A DNA stretch of 64,000 bases from Zhenpiania hominis (GTDB lineage Bacteria > Bacillota > Clostridia > Peptostreptococcales > Anaerovoracaceae): assembly GCF_014333425.1 (NCBI RefSeq), contig NZ_JACRYT010000001.1:62001-126000 (forward strand), written 5' to 3'. Below, piece by piece: positions 1-9,141 of this stretch. How positions within the stretch are numbered: the stretch's first letter is position 1; the number at the start of each line of letters is the position of its first letter. The notes under the pieces were generated by a model, which was not told where the DNA came from, searched no databases, and was given only the letters and a program-made list of their open reading frames with translations. The translations under genes were made by a program, and so were the position numbers.

Positions 1-2
1 AA

Positions 3-104
3 GATAAGGGAAAGCGAGCCCTACCGGGCGTCGTTATTGGGGTAGGAATTGCTCTGGGCGCCGTTGTGATTGCAAAAGAAATCAGCGGCGCGTTCGCGTT
101 CTGA
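3..104 (+). CDS. C-terminal end of a small membrane protein (partial)
   Basis: An open frame enters from the left edge and stops with TGA at 102-104, just before the ribosome site of the next gene. The visible 33 residues contain one hydrophobic stretch (VVIGVGIALGAVVIA) followed by a short polar tail, so it ends in a transmembrane helix. It lies in the same direction as the conjugation genes and probably belongs to their operon. Too little is visible to name a family. Confidence 0.5.
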   Translation, partial: DKGKRALPGVVIGVGIALGAVVIAKEISGAFAF

Positions 105-123
105 TCGGAGAAAGGAGCCTTAT

Positions 124-975
124 ATGAAGCAAAAGGAACAAGAGAATAAAGTCTTTATCGCAATGAACAAAGCCTTTGTAAAGGTTCATCTTCCGTCAAA
201 GAACGGGGAGCGGACCTATAACCGGGCGATCCTGCCAAATGGAACAACCATTGACGGAACCGATCGGGGAGGGTTTGTCTTTTATCCCCTGTATGTGAAT
301 GAAGCGGCCAGTAATCCCAATCTGTACCGGATGCCATTTCTGAAAGATCGTATGGTGCAGCTGCATCGGGGCGATCAAATGGTGGAGGTCACACCGGAGG
401 CGCTGCGGGATGCCTTAAACGCGCGGCACCAGCAATATTTAAGAGAACGTACCCAACAACAGGAAGGGAGAGAATCGGTTAAAAAAGAAGAACCAACGTT
501 TGATTGGGAGAACAAATCTTTTTCGGAATATGTCCGGGAATTCACAATCGAAAAACTGGAAACGCTTGAGTCGGGGTCGGAAATTATGTGTTTTAATGAC
601 GAGCTTACGGAGAAGCTGATCGAATATGATCGAGCCCTGGGAAGCATCAGTTCGAATCCGGAAGAGTCCATGCAATTCATTGCGCGGCATTTTATGGAAG
701 CGAAAAAGACCCATGACTGGCTCAAAGAGAGAGAAGAACTCCCGGTGCCGGATATCAACCCCTTTGATGATCCGGAACAATTCCACCTTGCGATGGTGGA
801 AAAAGGCATGGAGGAACTGTTACAGGAAAGTGAATTTATGCAGTCGCATGGGGAGGAGCGGATGTGTCTGGATAAGGCGACACTGAAACGGTTAAAACAG
901 GATCTGGAACCAAAAGGGAAGGGCCGATCGTTTGAAAAAAGAAAAGAAACGGAACAGGAGATGGAGCTGCCATGA
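124..975 (+). CDS. ICE-associated protein of unknown function with duplicated C-terminal domain
   Basis: Protein of 283 residues. The ATG at 124 is chosen because GGAGAAAGGAG lies just upstream; a longer frame opens at 70 but has no such site. No signal peptide or membrane segment is seen. Residues about 8-105 form one domain (KVFIAMNKAFVKVHL, then an RTYNRAILPNGT motif) that I do not recognise. Residues about 126-265 form a second domain clearly related to the C-terminal half of the next protein: FDWEN/YDWEH, NPEES in both, and LDKATL/LDKPML. The stop overlaps the next start (ATGA). Inference: an accessory DNA-transfer or maintenance function; no activity can be assigned. Confidence 0.8.
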   Translation: MKQKEQENKVFIAMNKAFVKVHLPSKNGERTYNRAILPNGTTIDGTDRGGFVFYPLYVNEAASNPNLYRMPFLKDRMVQLHRGDQMVEVTPEALRDALNARHQQYLRERTQQQEGRESVKKEEPTFDWENKSFSEYVREFTIEKLETLESGSEIMCFNDELTEKLIEYDRALGSISSNPEESMQFIARHFMEAKKTHDWLKEREELPVPDINPFDDPEQFHLAMVEKGMEELLQESEFMQSHGEERMCLDKATLKRLKQDLEPKGKGRSFEKRKETEQEMELP

Positions 976-2006
976 AAGAACAACCGATACAAACGGTAGT
1001 CGTCAATGCTTTTGGAGGACCCGGGGCCGGAAAGACGACCAGCTGCTGGGAAATCGCCAGTGAATTGAAAAAAGCCGGTTACTGTGTGGAATATGTTTCC
1101 GAATACGCGAAAGAATTGGTCTGGGAGGGACAGATGGAGCTGCTGGACGGAAGTCTCGCCCACCAGCAGCAACTGTTTTGCGAACAGCAGAACCGGCAGG
1201 AGCGCCTGATGGGCAAGGTGGATCTCATTGTGACCGACGCACCCCTTCCACAGAATCTGCTTTATTGCAGAGAGCATCCACCTGCTTTTTATCAGGATAT
1301 GGTGCTGAATGCTTTTCAGGCACATACCAATTTTAACTATCTGATGGAACGGGATCTTTCCCAGCCTTTTGAAGAACGGGGCCGCATCCATACGCTGGCG
1401 GAGAGCCAGCAAAAGGATACGCAGATCAAGCAGTTTTTACAGGAATCCGGGATCTATTATGGCACCTATTCCCATCAAACGGTAACCACCCTGGTACAGA
1501 ATATTCAGGCCATGTTTGAGCGGGTCAATCAGATGGAATATGACTGGGAGCATCAGGATTTTGATACCTATCTCAAAACCTATGTCAAGGAGAATCTGGA
1601 GCAGCTGGAGGGTCAGACCATGAAGGCGCTGGATGTGTTTGGAAGCATCCTGCAGGAGGAACTGCGTCTGCCCAGTGTCAGCTGTAACCCGGAAGAATCC
1701 CGGCGTTTTATCCGTAAGTTTTCCAAAGAAGCGGAAGCGACGATTGCCTGGAGCAAAGAACTGTTTGAAAACCCATGGAAGGGCTGTGATCCGGAGAAAC
1801 AACCGGAGCTCCTGCATTCTTTGATGCTGCAAAGAGGGGTCGATGAATTGCTAGATCAAAGCAAGACCCTTTGTGATCATTACTTTGATACCATTACCCT
1901 GGACAAACCCATGCTGCAGACCCTGCAGCGGGAAATGGGAATTACCGCACCGAACTCCATGGAGAAGGTACGGAGACGGGAACGAGATTGGGATTTGGAG
2001 GTGTAA
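972..2006 (+). CDS. P-loop ATPase/kinase-like protein with the same C-terminal domain as its neighbour
   Basis: Protein of 344 residues. The N-terminal half (1 to about 180) is a P-loop NTPase: Walker A GGPGAGKTT at residues 15-23 and a Walker B-like strand VDLIVTDAP near residue 92. The layout resembles the AAA_28/NadR-like or nucleotide-kinase folds. Residues about 190-320 repeat the unrecognised domain of the upstream protein (YDWEH, NPEES, LDKPML). Translation is coupled to the upstream gene by an ATGA overlap and the virD4-like gene follows 3 bp later, so all three are probably co-expressed. Substrate unknown. The P-loop is clear; the kinase reading is inference. Confidence 0.82.
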   Translation: MKEQPIQTVVVNAFGGPGAGKTTSCWEIASELKKAGYCVEYVSEYAKELVWEGQMELLDGSLAHQQQLFCEQQNRQERLMGKVDLIVTDAPLPQNLLYCREHPPAFYQDMVLNAFQAHTNFNYLMERDLSQPFEERGRIHTLAESQQKDTQIKQFLQESGIYYGTYSHQTVTTLVQNIQAMFERVNQMEYDWEHQDFDTYLKTYVKENLEQLEGQTMKALDVFGSILQEELRLPSVSCNPEESRRFIRKFSKEAEATIAWSKELFENPWKGCDPEKQPELLHSLMLQRGVDELLDQSKTLCDHYFDTITLDKPMLQTLQREMGITAPNSMEKVRRRERDWDLEV

Positions 2007-2009
2007 GAA

Positions 2010-4571
2010 ATGCGATGTGAGAATCAGAATGAAACCATGCCGCTGAACCGGTTTCTCGCAAAGGGCTGGGTGATACCGGCTCTTTTGCTTAGTCTGGATC
2101 TGGGGATTCTGCTTGGATGCAACTATATCATCAATAGCCTATACCAACTGAAAGCCTATTCCCAGGATACGGAGCATCCTTTCACTTACTTTGGGCCGCA
2201 GAACCTGTGGTTTCATCTGGATCAGGGGCAGGGGGTGCTGCCGTATCTGTATCTGGTTATATTAGGGATGCTGCTCGTTCTCGATGCCTGTCTTGCTTAT
2301 CAGATTCGTGTTTCCTTTTCGGAAAAGACGATTAACCATGGACAGAAAGGAACCCGGCGCTGGACTACGATTCCGGAAATCCGGCAGCAGTATAAGGAAA
2401 TTCCCATGAAAGATACGTTCTATCCGGGGAAGCCAGGGCTGCTGGTTTCCCGGTACAAGAATTTCTTATATATCGATGACATTCCCAGCAACAACCTGTA
2501 TTTGGGTGTCACACGAAGCGGGAAAGGAGAAATGTACGTCATCTCTGCCATTGACATTTGCTCCCGCGCGAAACGGATCGAGGATCGTCCTTCGCTTATC
2601 ATCAACGATCCGAAGCTGGAGTTATTTAAAATGAGTAAACGGACGTTAGAGAAGCGGGGCTATCTCGTTCATCTTCTCAACCTGGATGATCCCCTGCACT
2701 CTATGGGATATAACCCGATGTTTTTGGTGATTGCGCATTATAAGGCGGGGAGAAAAGAGAACGCGAAACAGGCGGCTCGTTCCTTTGCCTTTTCGGTCTT
2801 TCATACGGAGGAAAGTACAGGTGGACAAGATCCGGTCTGGAGAGACACCGCAACGGATCTGTTTACGGCCCTGATGGTAGCCGTCGCATCGGACTGCATC
2901 GAAGACGATCAGAAGCTGGATGTGGAGCGCAGAAGGGTCTTTGCGCAGAAAGTCCAGGCATATCAGAACCTTTCCAAAGAGGAGCAGGAAGTCGCGATCC
3001 GGTTCTATCAGGAGCGGAAACGGCAGTGGAAAAAACGCGTAAATCGAGATGAACTGGATCTGGAAGTAGAACCGGTACTGGACGCACAGGTTCACTGGAT
3101 TCCGGATACCGAAGATTATGAACCGCTGGCCTTTTATGAGCGCCAGGCAAACTGCTATTCCTGCCTGAATTTTTTCCGGGAGCTGTGTGACCGGGCGAAA
3201 AGCAAAGCCGGTGAAAACGAAGAAGCCTTTGAAAAGGAAGCAAAGACGGCTCTGGACGAGTATTTCAATTCCCGTGGAAAGCTGGATTACGCGGCGGCGC
3301 TGTACAGTACCATTAAAAACACCGGAGATCGAACAAAAGGGAGCGTATTTATGTCCATGCAGTCGGCTCTGGGAATTTTTTCTCTGGATTCCATCGCGCA
3401 GCTTACCGCAGAAAATACGATTGATTTTCGGGAGATTGGCTATGGAGAAAAGCCAGTTGCAATCTTCATGGGAAGTGCTGCAGAAGATCGAAGCAATCAC
3501 TTCCTGATTTCCACCTTTATCAGTCAGATGAATCAGTATCTGAGCCAGCTTACCAAAGAACCTGGAGCAACCGGCAGGTTGAAACGAAACGTACGGTTTC
3601 TAATTGATGAAGCCGGACAGCTTCCGAAGATCGAAAATCTGTCTGGATTTGTAACAGCCAGTCTGGGGCTGGGATTATCGTTTGATTTTTGGATTCAGAG
3701 TTATGAACAGTTCCGAGCCAAATACCAGGAAGAGGCAAAGACGATTGAGAAAAACTGTATGAACCAGATCTACATTAAAACTATGAATGATGGCAGCGCG
3801 GAAGAATACTCGGAAATGCTGGGAAAGCAAACGGTGATTGAACTGCAGCGAACCGGTGGAAAATTTGATTTAAAGAAAAGCTATATGGAAACGCCGACGG
3901 AAAAGCCGCTGATGTTTCCGGAAGAGCTGGCAATGTTAAAAGAAGGTGAAAGCGTCCTGCTCCGTGGGATTAAGCGAACCGATAACATCGGATGTTCGAT
4001 TGAGGGGTATCCGATTATCAATGAGTATGCGGATCCGCCTGGAATGTTACGAAAAACCGGGTTTTTCTTTTTTGTCTTATATAAACGCCTTTTCTTGCGA
4101 GACAAATACTGGCTGCAAAAAGAAGAACGCTATGTGCGTTTCTCCGAGGAGCTTCGTCTGCAGCTGGACTGGAACCGGAGAAAGCGCGGAACGGCGCTGA
4201 TGTATCGGAATCAGTATTTAAAAGATACCTTCCCAGATCCGGATACCATCCACCTGCAGGATGTGAATGACGAAAGCAGAGAACATATCCACTTTGAACG
4301 CAGGGTTTATGATCCGGAGCGGGTACTGCAGCAGCTGAAACAGTCGAAAGGAACGGTCGTTTCACAAATGCAGCAATCCCAGTATTACGCGAAAATTCAT
4401 CGGATTTTGCAGCAGGAAGCCGGTATGGACTACGAGCGGCGGTACGCGCTTTCCGGAACGCAGGCGCCGGAACAGTTCCTGCGACAGGTGAAAACCATTC
4501 CGGTACTATCACCACGGGGAAGAAAAGAAATTGAACAAAAAATCACAAAAGAATTAAGGAGGAGCCAATGA
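2010..4571 (+). CDS. VirD4/TraG-type conjugative coupling ATPase
   Basis: Protein of 853 residues. Two hydrophobic segments near the N-terminus (about residues 20-40 and 75-95) anchor it in the membrane. The Walker A motif GVTRSGKGE is at about 165-173 and the Walker B strand RFLIDEAGQ at about 529-537, both typical of type IV coupling proteins that feed relaxase-bound DNA to the channel. It is longer than many family members: there is a charged helical insert at about 300-430 and a C-terminal extension past 700. GGAGG precedes the ATG, and the stop overlaps the next gene by ATGA. It sits next to VirB6-, VirB3- and VirB4-like genes, as expected in a Gram-positive ICE. Confidence 0.92.
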   Translation: MRCENQNETMPLNRFLAKGWVIPALLLSLDLGILLGCNYIINSLYQLKAYSQDTEHPFTYFGPQNLWFHLDQGQGVLPYLYLVILGMLLVLDACLAYQIRVSFSEKTINHGQKGTRRWTTIPEIRQQYKEIPMKDTFYPGKPGLLVSRYKNFLYIDDIPSNNLYLGVTRSGKGEMYVISAIDICSRAKRIEDRPSLIINDPKLELFKMSKRTLEKRGYLVHLLNLDDPLHSMGYNPMFLVIAHYKAGRKENAKQAARSFAFSVFHTEESTGGQDPVWRDTATDLFTALMVAVASDCIEDDQKLDVERRRVFAQKVQAYQNLSKEEQEVAIRFYQERKRQWKKRVNRDELDLEVEPVLDAQVHWIPDTEDYEPLAFYERQANCYSCLNFFRELCDRAKSKAGENEEAFEKEAKTALDEYFNSRGKLDYAAALYSTIKNTGDRTKGSVFMSMQSALGIFSLDSIAQLTAENTIDFREIGYGEKPVAIFMGSAAEDRSNHFLISTFISQMNQYLSQLTKEPGATGRLKRNVRFLIDEAGQLPKIENLSGFVTASLGLGLSFDFWIQSYEQFRAKYQEEAKTIEKNCMNQIYIKTMNDGSAEEYSEMLGKQTVIELQRTGGKFDLKKSYMETPTEKPLMFPEELAMLKEGESVLLRGIKRTDNIGCSIEGYPIINEYADPPGMLRKTGFFFFVLYKRLFLRDKYWLQKEERYVRFSEELRLQLDWNRRKRGTALMYRNQYLKDTFPDPDTIHLQDVNDESREHIHFERRVYDPERVLQQLKQSKGTVVSQMQQSQYYAKIHRILQQEAGMDYERRYALSGTQAPEQFLRQVKTIPVLSPRGRKEIEQKITKELRRSQ

Positions 4572-6325
4572 CCGATACACAGCTGGAAACCTTTTTTTTA
4601 AACAACAGCGATTATTTCATTTCCAACTCCATTATGGGGAATGTCGTTCGCTGGATCGGCTGGTTGATTTTAAAAGGACTGGTATGGATCGCGGATCAAT
4701 GCCAGTCCTTATATGATATTTCGTTTGGACTGGTGGATTTCACATCCTGGGGAACGTTGAACTCCTATATCCGCCAGTTTCAGCCGTTGTTTGTCGTGCT
4801 GATGGTGGTGTCGCTGTTTGCGTTAGGGATTCTTCTCATCACGACCCATGAGAAAAAGCCGAAGTTTCTGATCAATCTTTGCATCGCCTGTTTATGCGTG
4901 ACCAGCTCTACGGTGATCTTTCAGCAGATGAACACGATTGTGCAGGATATTAAAACCGGCATTGAATCGGTGAAAGTCAGCGGACAGCCCTTTGACGGCG
5001 TATACGATATTGTCAGCAATAACCTGATTGATTTGCTCTATATGGATCAGAAGGTGGGAATGAAAAACCTGAATTTTTCCGATCCGGATCAAAAAATCTA
5101 TCATCCGCAAATTTCGGAAAAAAACTTCTGGATGATCGATTATACCGAAGTGATGAATTACAAGTCGGATTACGAGTTTCATAAAGACGGAGAAGCGAAG
5201 ACCATTTTACAGAAAAAACTGGTGCCGCTCTCGGAGGAAACCGGACTGGATCAGTATCAAATCCGGAACGTGTACAACGGGTTCGGCTGGAACAGTGACG
5301 GAGATGCAGATGCCTTTAATGAGTTCTATTTCCGTTACAAGTTCGATTTCTTTCTCTCCTATTTAGAACTAGCTGCGATTATCATTTTGTACGTCGCTAT
5401 GAGTTATAAATGTGTACGGGTGGTCTGGGAGCTTGCAGTTTCCCGGCTGCTTGCCACCTTATATTCCGCGGAGCTTTCCGGTGGTGAAAAGATTGGAAAA
5501 ATCCTGACCTTTATTCGGGACAGTTATATTTTGCTTTTAATGACAACCCTTTGTATCCGTTTTTTCTATCTGTTCGCGGCTTTCATACAATCCAAAACGG
5601 AAAGCGCCTTTGTACAGGGCGTTTTAATTTTGTTTGTTGCCTTTTGCGTCATTGACGGGCCGAACCTGGTGGAAAAACTGCTGGGTATGGATGCAGGTCT
5701 GAAAAGTTCGACTGCTCGTATGATGGCAGCCTATACGATGGCAAAAGGTGCCGTTCATACCGCAACCGCTCCGGCTCGTATGGCAGGAAATGTTCTGATG
5801 CAGGAGCATCGCGCGTCCCGCTGGGCCCAGGCTGCACAGCAGCGTGCCCAGTCCATGGAAGAATCGCCCGATGGGGCCGGTGAATCCGTGCATCCCGGTG
5901 CGGAAGGAATGGGGGATGCGACATCCGAAGAGCGGCAGGAACACGGTATGGACGATCCGGCACAGCAGTCGGAAGGTGGAAACCTGGGCGCGGAATCCGG
6001 ACAGGGGCAGCACCCGGATCCCCAATCCGATCCAGACGCGTATTCCTTTATGCAGGAAGATCGGAGTGCATCGGAAGGAGATTTGAGTTCCACGCAAACA
6101 GTGGGGGAACATCCGGCAGAAACGGCAGGAAGTTTTTCCGCAGATCCGCAGGGAGAAGAAACCGGAAGTGGGCATCCGATGCAGAATTCGACGGTTCAGA
6201 CGGACCTGGAAGGCTCGCGTCCGGATCGGACAAGAACGGGAACAAGTCCAAGTCTTACTGAGAGTAAGGTTAATCACCAGGAGCTGATCCGAGATTTAAA
6301 GAACGGGGAGGATACGAATGAATGA
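4568..6325 (+). CDS. VirB6/TrbL-like polytopic channel protein
   Basis: Protein of 585 residues. The first 400 or so contain several hydrophobic segments (about 30-50, 75-95, 105-120, 265-290, 310-360), fitting the inner-membrane channel subunit called VirB6 or TrbL. From about residue 405 it changes to a long hydrophilic tail rich in Gly, Gln, Glu, Ser and Pro with almost no hydrophobic residues, probably disordered. It starts within the stop of the virD4-like gene and its own stop overlaps the next start. The family call rests on topology and position; sequence motifs in this family are weak. Confidence 0.75.
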   Translation: MTDTQLETFFLNNSDYFISNSIMGNVVRWIGWLILKGLVWIADQCQSLYDISFGLVDFTSWGTLNSYIRQFQPLFVVLMVVSLFALGILLITTHEKKPKFLINLCIACLCVTSSTVIFQQMNTIVQDIKTGIESVKVSGQPFDGVYDIVSNNLIDLLYMDQKVGMKNLNFSDPDQKIYHPQISEKNFWMIDYTEVMNYKSDYEFHKDGEAKTILQKKLVPLSEETGLDQYQIRNVYNGFGWNSDGDADAFNEFYFRYKFDFFLSYLELAAIIILYVAMSYKCVRVVWELAVSRLLATLYSAELSGGEKIGKILTFIRDSYILLLMTTLCIRFFYLFAAFIQSKTESAFVQGVLILFVAFCVIDGPNLVEKLLGMDAGLKSSTARMMAAYTMAKGAVHTATAPARMAGNVLMQEHRASRWAQAAQQRAQSMEESPDGAGESVHPGAEGMGDATSEERQEHGMDDPAQQSEGGNLGAESGQGQHPDPQSDPDAYSFMQEDRSASEGDLSSTQTVGEHPAETAGSFSADPQGEETGSGHPMQNSTVQTDLEGSRPDRTRTGTSPSLTESKVNHQELIRDLKNGEDTNE

Positions 6326-6653
6326 GAAACCAAGCCGCGTGGTCAAAGAGCTGGAATCGAAGCCAACGGTGACAGGAAAACTCTGGGTGACAGACGTCTT
6401 CTTTGTCATCTTTTATATGGCCCTTGCCTTTGCGCTGATGGGTGCGGTCCATAGCATGTTAAAGCCGTTTTATCTGCTGTTTTCTCTTGGCATGTCTATT
6501 TTTTTGACTGCAAGAAGCACCGTCAATCGAAGGCGTAGGAACTATGAAAGTCTGTTCTTATTGATTAAGCGCGATACGGCCGTCTATCACAGTCTCTGCA
6601 TTGAAGAAGAAAGGAGGAAGCTGCAGGAAGATGAAGCATATTTGGAAGAATAA
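6318..6653 (+). CDS. VirB3/PrgI-like small membrane protein
   Basis: Protein of 111 residues with two adjacent hydrophobic helices (about 28-65) between a charged N-terminus and a charged C-terminal helix. This size and topology, placed directly before a VirB4 ATPase, match the VirB3/PrgI/TcpE-type subunits that dock VirB4 to the membrane. The start is coupled to the upstream gene (ATG at 6318, upstream stop at 6323-6325) and the end overlaps the next gene by about 20 bp. The assignment comes from context and topology, not from a diagnostic motif. Confidence 0.7.
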   Translation: MNEKPSRVVKELESKPTVTGKLWVTDVFFVIFYMALAFALMGAVHSMLKPFYLLFSLGMSIFLTARSTVNRRRRNYESLFLLIKRDTAVYHSLCIEEERRKLQEDEAYLEE

Positions 6654-9141
6654 CGGAGAAAGGCAAAGGAAGAAAAAGCGACAGGAGGTCCGAAAAAACG
6701 TGCTGAATGTATTTCCGATTCGGCGCTATGATTCCGATCTGGATTGTTACGTTTTATCGGATGGAAGCTACCTGGATCTGATTGCGATTCAGAGTAAAGA
6801 TCTCGTCAACGCGCCGGAGGACGACATTCAATTCGACTGTGGACAGCTGACACGGTTCCTGAATCTGTATGCGGATGATTTGAAGCTGATTTCTATGAAT
6901 TTTCCGGTCAATACTTCGGTCAATCAGGCGTTTTTAAAGGCAAAAATGGAGCAGACCAATCACCCGCGGGAGCGGGCCTGGCTGCAGCTTTCCATTTCCG
7001 AATTACAGAAGCTTGACCGCCATACCAGTAAAAAAGAATTTTTTCTGATGTATTTTGCAGATTCTGCAGATACGCTGGACAACCATCGGAATACGATTAT
7101 CGCAGCACTTCAGACCGGACGGGATGGACTGGTTCAGTTTCTTTCTGCAGAAAAGAAGCACCAGATTTTGTTTAAAATGAACAATATGAATACGCCGATT
7201 CGGGGGCGAAAGAACCTTTCCGAGGCGCCATCACGAAAATGGGGAAGGGGAGAGCTGCAGGCGGAAGAACAGGATCTGCAGCTGCTTTCCCGGATTCAGC
7301 CCCAGGGCGGCATCACGTTTTCCGAACTTGGTGTGATCAAGACCGGAGACGGGTATGTAAAAATCCTGCACATCTACGAGCTGCCGGATTCTCTGGGGCG
7401 ATTCTGGCTGCGAAAGCTTTGTAATATAGAGGGAGCCATTACCACGATTGATATTCATACCGAGGATACCGCGGAAATGAAGCAGACCATCAACAAGTCT
7501 CTGAGCGAGCAGCTCAGCAGGCAGCGGAATTCCAAAAACTTTGCAGAAGCTTACGACGCCAGTAAACGGAGAGAAGAACTGGCCCAGCTGTACCAGGAGC
7601 TGGACAGCATGGGGGATACCATGAAACGAGTGCATTTTCGGATTATCCTATCCGATCCGGTTCTGGTTCACCTGGAGGAGCGGTATGCGAAGCTGGAAAA
7701 AGAACTGTATGCGGATTCTTACGCCGCAACCGTGATGCTCAATGAGGAAAAACGAGAGTGGCAGTCGCTATACCAGCCCTACCGGGTGCAGCATCAGCAG
7801 CCTTTTTATGTCGATGCGCACCCGTTGAATGCCTCTCTGATTGCAAAAGGCAATCCCTTTCATTTTTCCGATTTACAGGATGAGTTTGGCACGTTCCTGG
7901 GATGGACGCCCTGCAACGGGAATGTAATTTTTGATGAATTCGCTAAGAGTAACACTCGAAAACACTATAATTCCGTGGCCATTGGAGATATGTCTGCCGG
8001 AAAATCCACTTTGTTAAAGAAGCGGCTGGTCGCGCGCGCGGCGCGAAAAGATTTTGTCCGGACCTTTGATGTCAGCGGAGAATTTTCGATGATTACCGAA
8101 GATTTTGGCGGAAAGGTGATCCGATGCGATGGGAAGGAAGGGATGCTGAATCCCCTGGAGATTCTACAGGCCGGAGAGGATGAACGGATCAGTTTCACCC
8201 GGCACATTGCCAAGCTTACCACCTTTTACCGCTGTCACGTTCCAGACGCGTCGGACTCCGAATTGATTGATCTGCAGAATCTGCTGCGCCGGTTCTATCG
8301 GTCCCTCGGACTGGTGCCGGAACTGCGGGAGCGGATTACCGGACTTTCCGCCAGGGAGTATCCGATTTTTTCGGATCTGCGACGCTTTATCGAGACGGAA
8401 ATCCGGGAAACGGTCGTGGAAGAATCGGAAGGGCTGAAGCAGGTTATGCTGGAAACGGAACTGAAGAGCCTGATGAAAATCCAGAAGACCATTACCAATA
8501 TTACCGACAATTACGGCCATATATTCAATGGCCATACCTCGATTGACAATATCATCGACCAGCGAGTTGTGACATTTGATATCTCTACGATTAAAGATCT
8601 GGGCAGTGCCGTGTTTGACTCGCAGCTCTTTAACATGTTGTCGCTCTGTTGGGATAACTGTGTGGCAAATGGAAGCATTATGAAAGAAAAAGAAGAAACC
8701 GGAGCCATTTCCTTTGAGGATGTCGTCCGGTTTTTAATTTTGATTGATGAAAGCCATCGATGGATCAATACGAAAAAACCGCATTTGCTGGATTTAATTA
8801 CCGTTTACATGCGAGAAGCGCGAAAATACTTCGGTGGAATTATGCTGGCGTCGCAATCCATCCGAGACTATGTACCGGAGGGGAAAGAATCCGAGCATAT
8901 TGACAAGCTGAAAACCGTCTTTGAACTGACCCAATATAAGTTTCTGATGCATCAGAGCAGCAATGCGCTGCCTCTTTTAGACAGCGCCTTTAACAATGTG
9001 CTGACTTATTATCAGCGGGCGGAAATCCCGAAACTTGGAATGGGCGATGTCATTTTAGCCATTGAAGGAGAACGGAATTTGAAGCTGCATGTCTATCTGG
9101 ACGAAGTGAATGAAAAGCCCAAATTTAAAGGGGGCGTATAA
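6631..9141 (+). CDS. VirB4/TrsE-type conjugation ATPase
   Basis: Protein of 836 residues from ATG 6631, which follows AAGGAGG at 6611-6617. A TTG at 6601 and a GTG at 6700 (preceded by AGGAGGT) are in the same frame and cannot be excluded. Walker A (GDMSAGKST) is at about 452-460 and Walker B (LILIDESHRW) at about 703-712. The N-terminal 400 residues are the usual VirB4 domain. The protein powers assembly of the transfer channel at the membrane. It overlaps the upstream VirB3-like gene and its stop shares a base with the next start (TAATG), so translation is coupled. Confidence 0.92.
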   Translation: MKHIWKNNGERQRKKKRQEVRKNVLNVFPIRRYDSDLDCYVLSDGSYLDLIAIQSKDLVNAPEDDIQFDCGQLTRFLNLYADDLKLISMNFPVNTSVNQAFLKAKMEQTNHPRERAWLQLSISELQKLDRHTSKKEFFLMYFADSADTLDNHRNTIIAALQTGRDGLVQFLSAEKKHQILFKMNNMNTPIRGRKNLSEAPSRKWGRGELQAEEQDLQLLSRIQPQGGITFSELGVIKTGDGYVKILHIYELPDSLGRFWLRKLCNIEGAITTIDIHTEDTAEMKQTINKSLSEQLSRQRNSKNFAEAYDASKRREELAQLYQELDSMGDTMKRVHFRIILSDPVLVHLEERYAKLEKELYADSYAATVMLNEEKREWQSLYQPYRVQHQQPFYVDAHPLNASLIAKGNPFHFSDLQDEFGTFLGWTPCNGNVIFDEFAKSNTRKHYNSVAIGDMSAGKSTLLKKRLVARAARKDFVRTFDVSGEFSMITEDFGGKVIRCDGKEGMLNPLEILQAGEDERISFTRHIAKLTTFYRCHVPDASDSELIDLQNLLRRFYRSLGLVPELRERITGLSAREYPIFSDLRRFIETEIRETVVEESEGLKQVMLETELKSLMKIQKTITNITDNYGHIFNGHTSIDNIIDQRVVTFDISTIKDLGSAVFDSQLFNMLSLCWDNCVANGSIMKEKEETGAISFEDVVRFLILIDESHRWINTKKPHLLDLITVYMREARKYFGGIMLASQSIRDYVPEGKESEHIDKLKTVFELTQYKFLMHQSSNALPLLDSAFNNVLTYYQRAEIPKLGMGDVILAIEGERNLKLHVYLDEVNEKPKFKGGV

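Noticed and set aside
375..1412. 345-codon ORF on the minus strand opposite the first two ICE genes
   Set aside because: Shadow frame: low-complexity, Cys/Phe/Ser-rich product, no ribosome site, and opposite to two coupled genes with clear domains.
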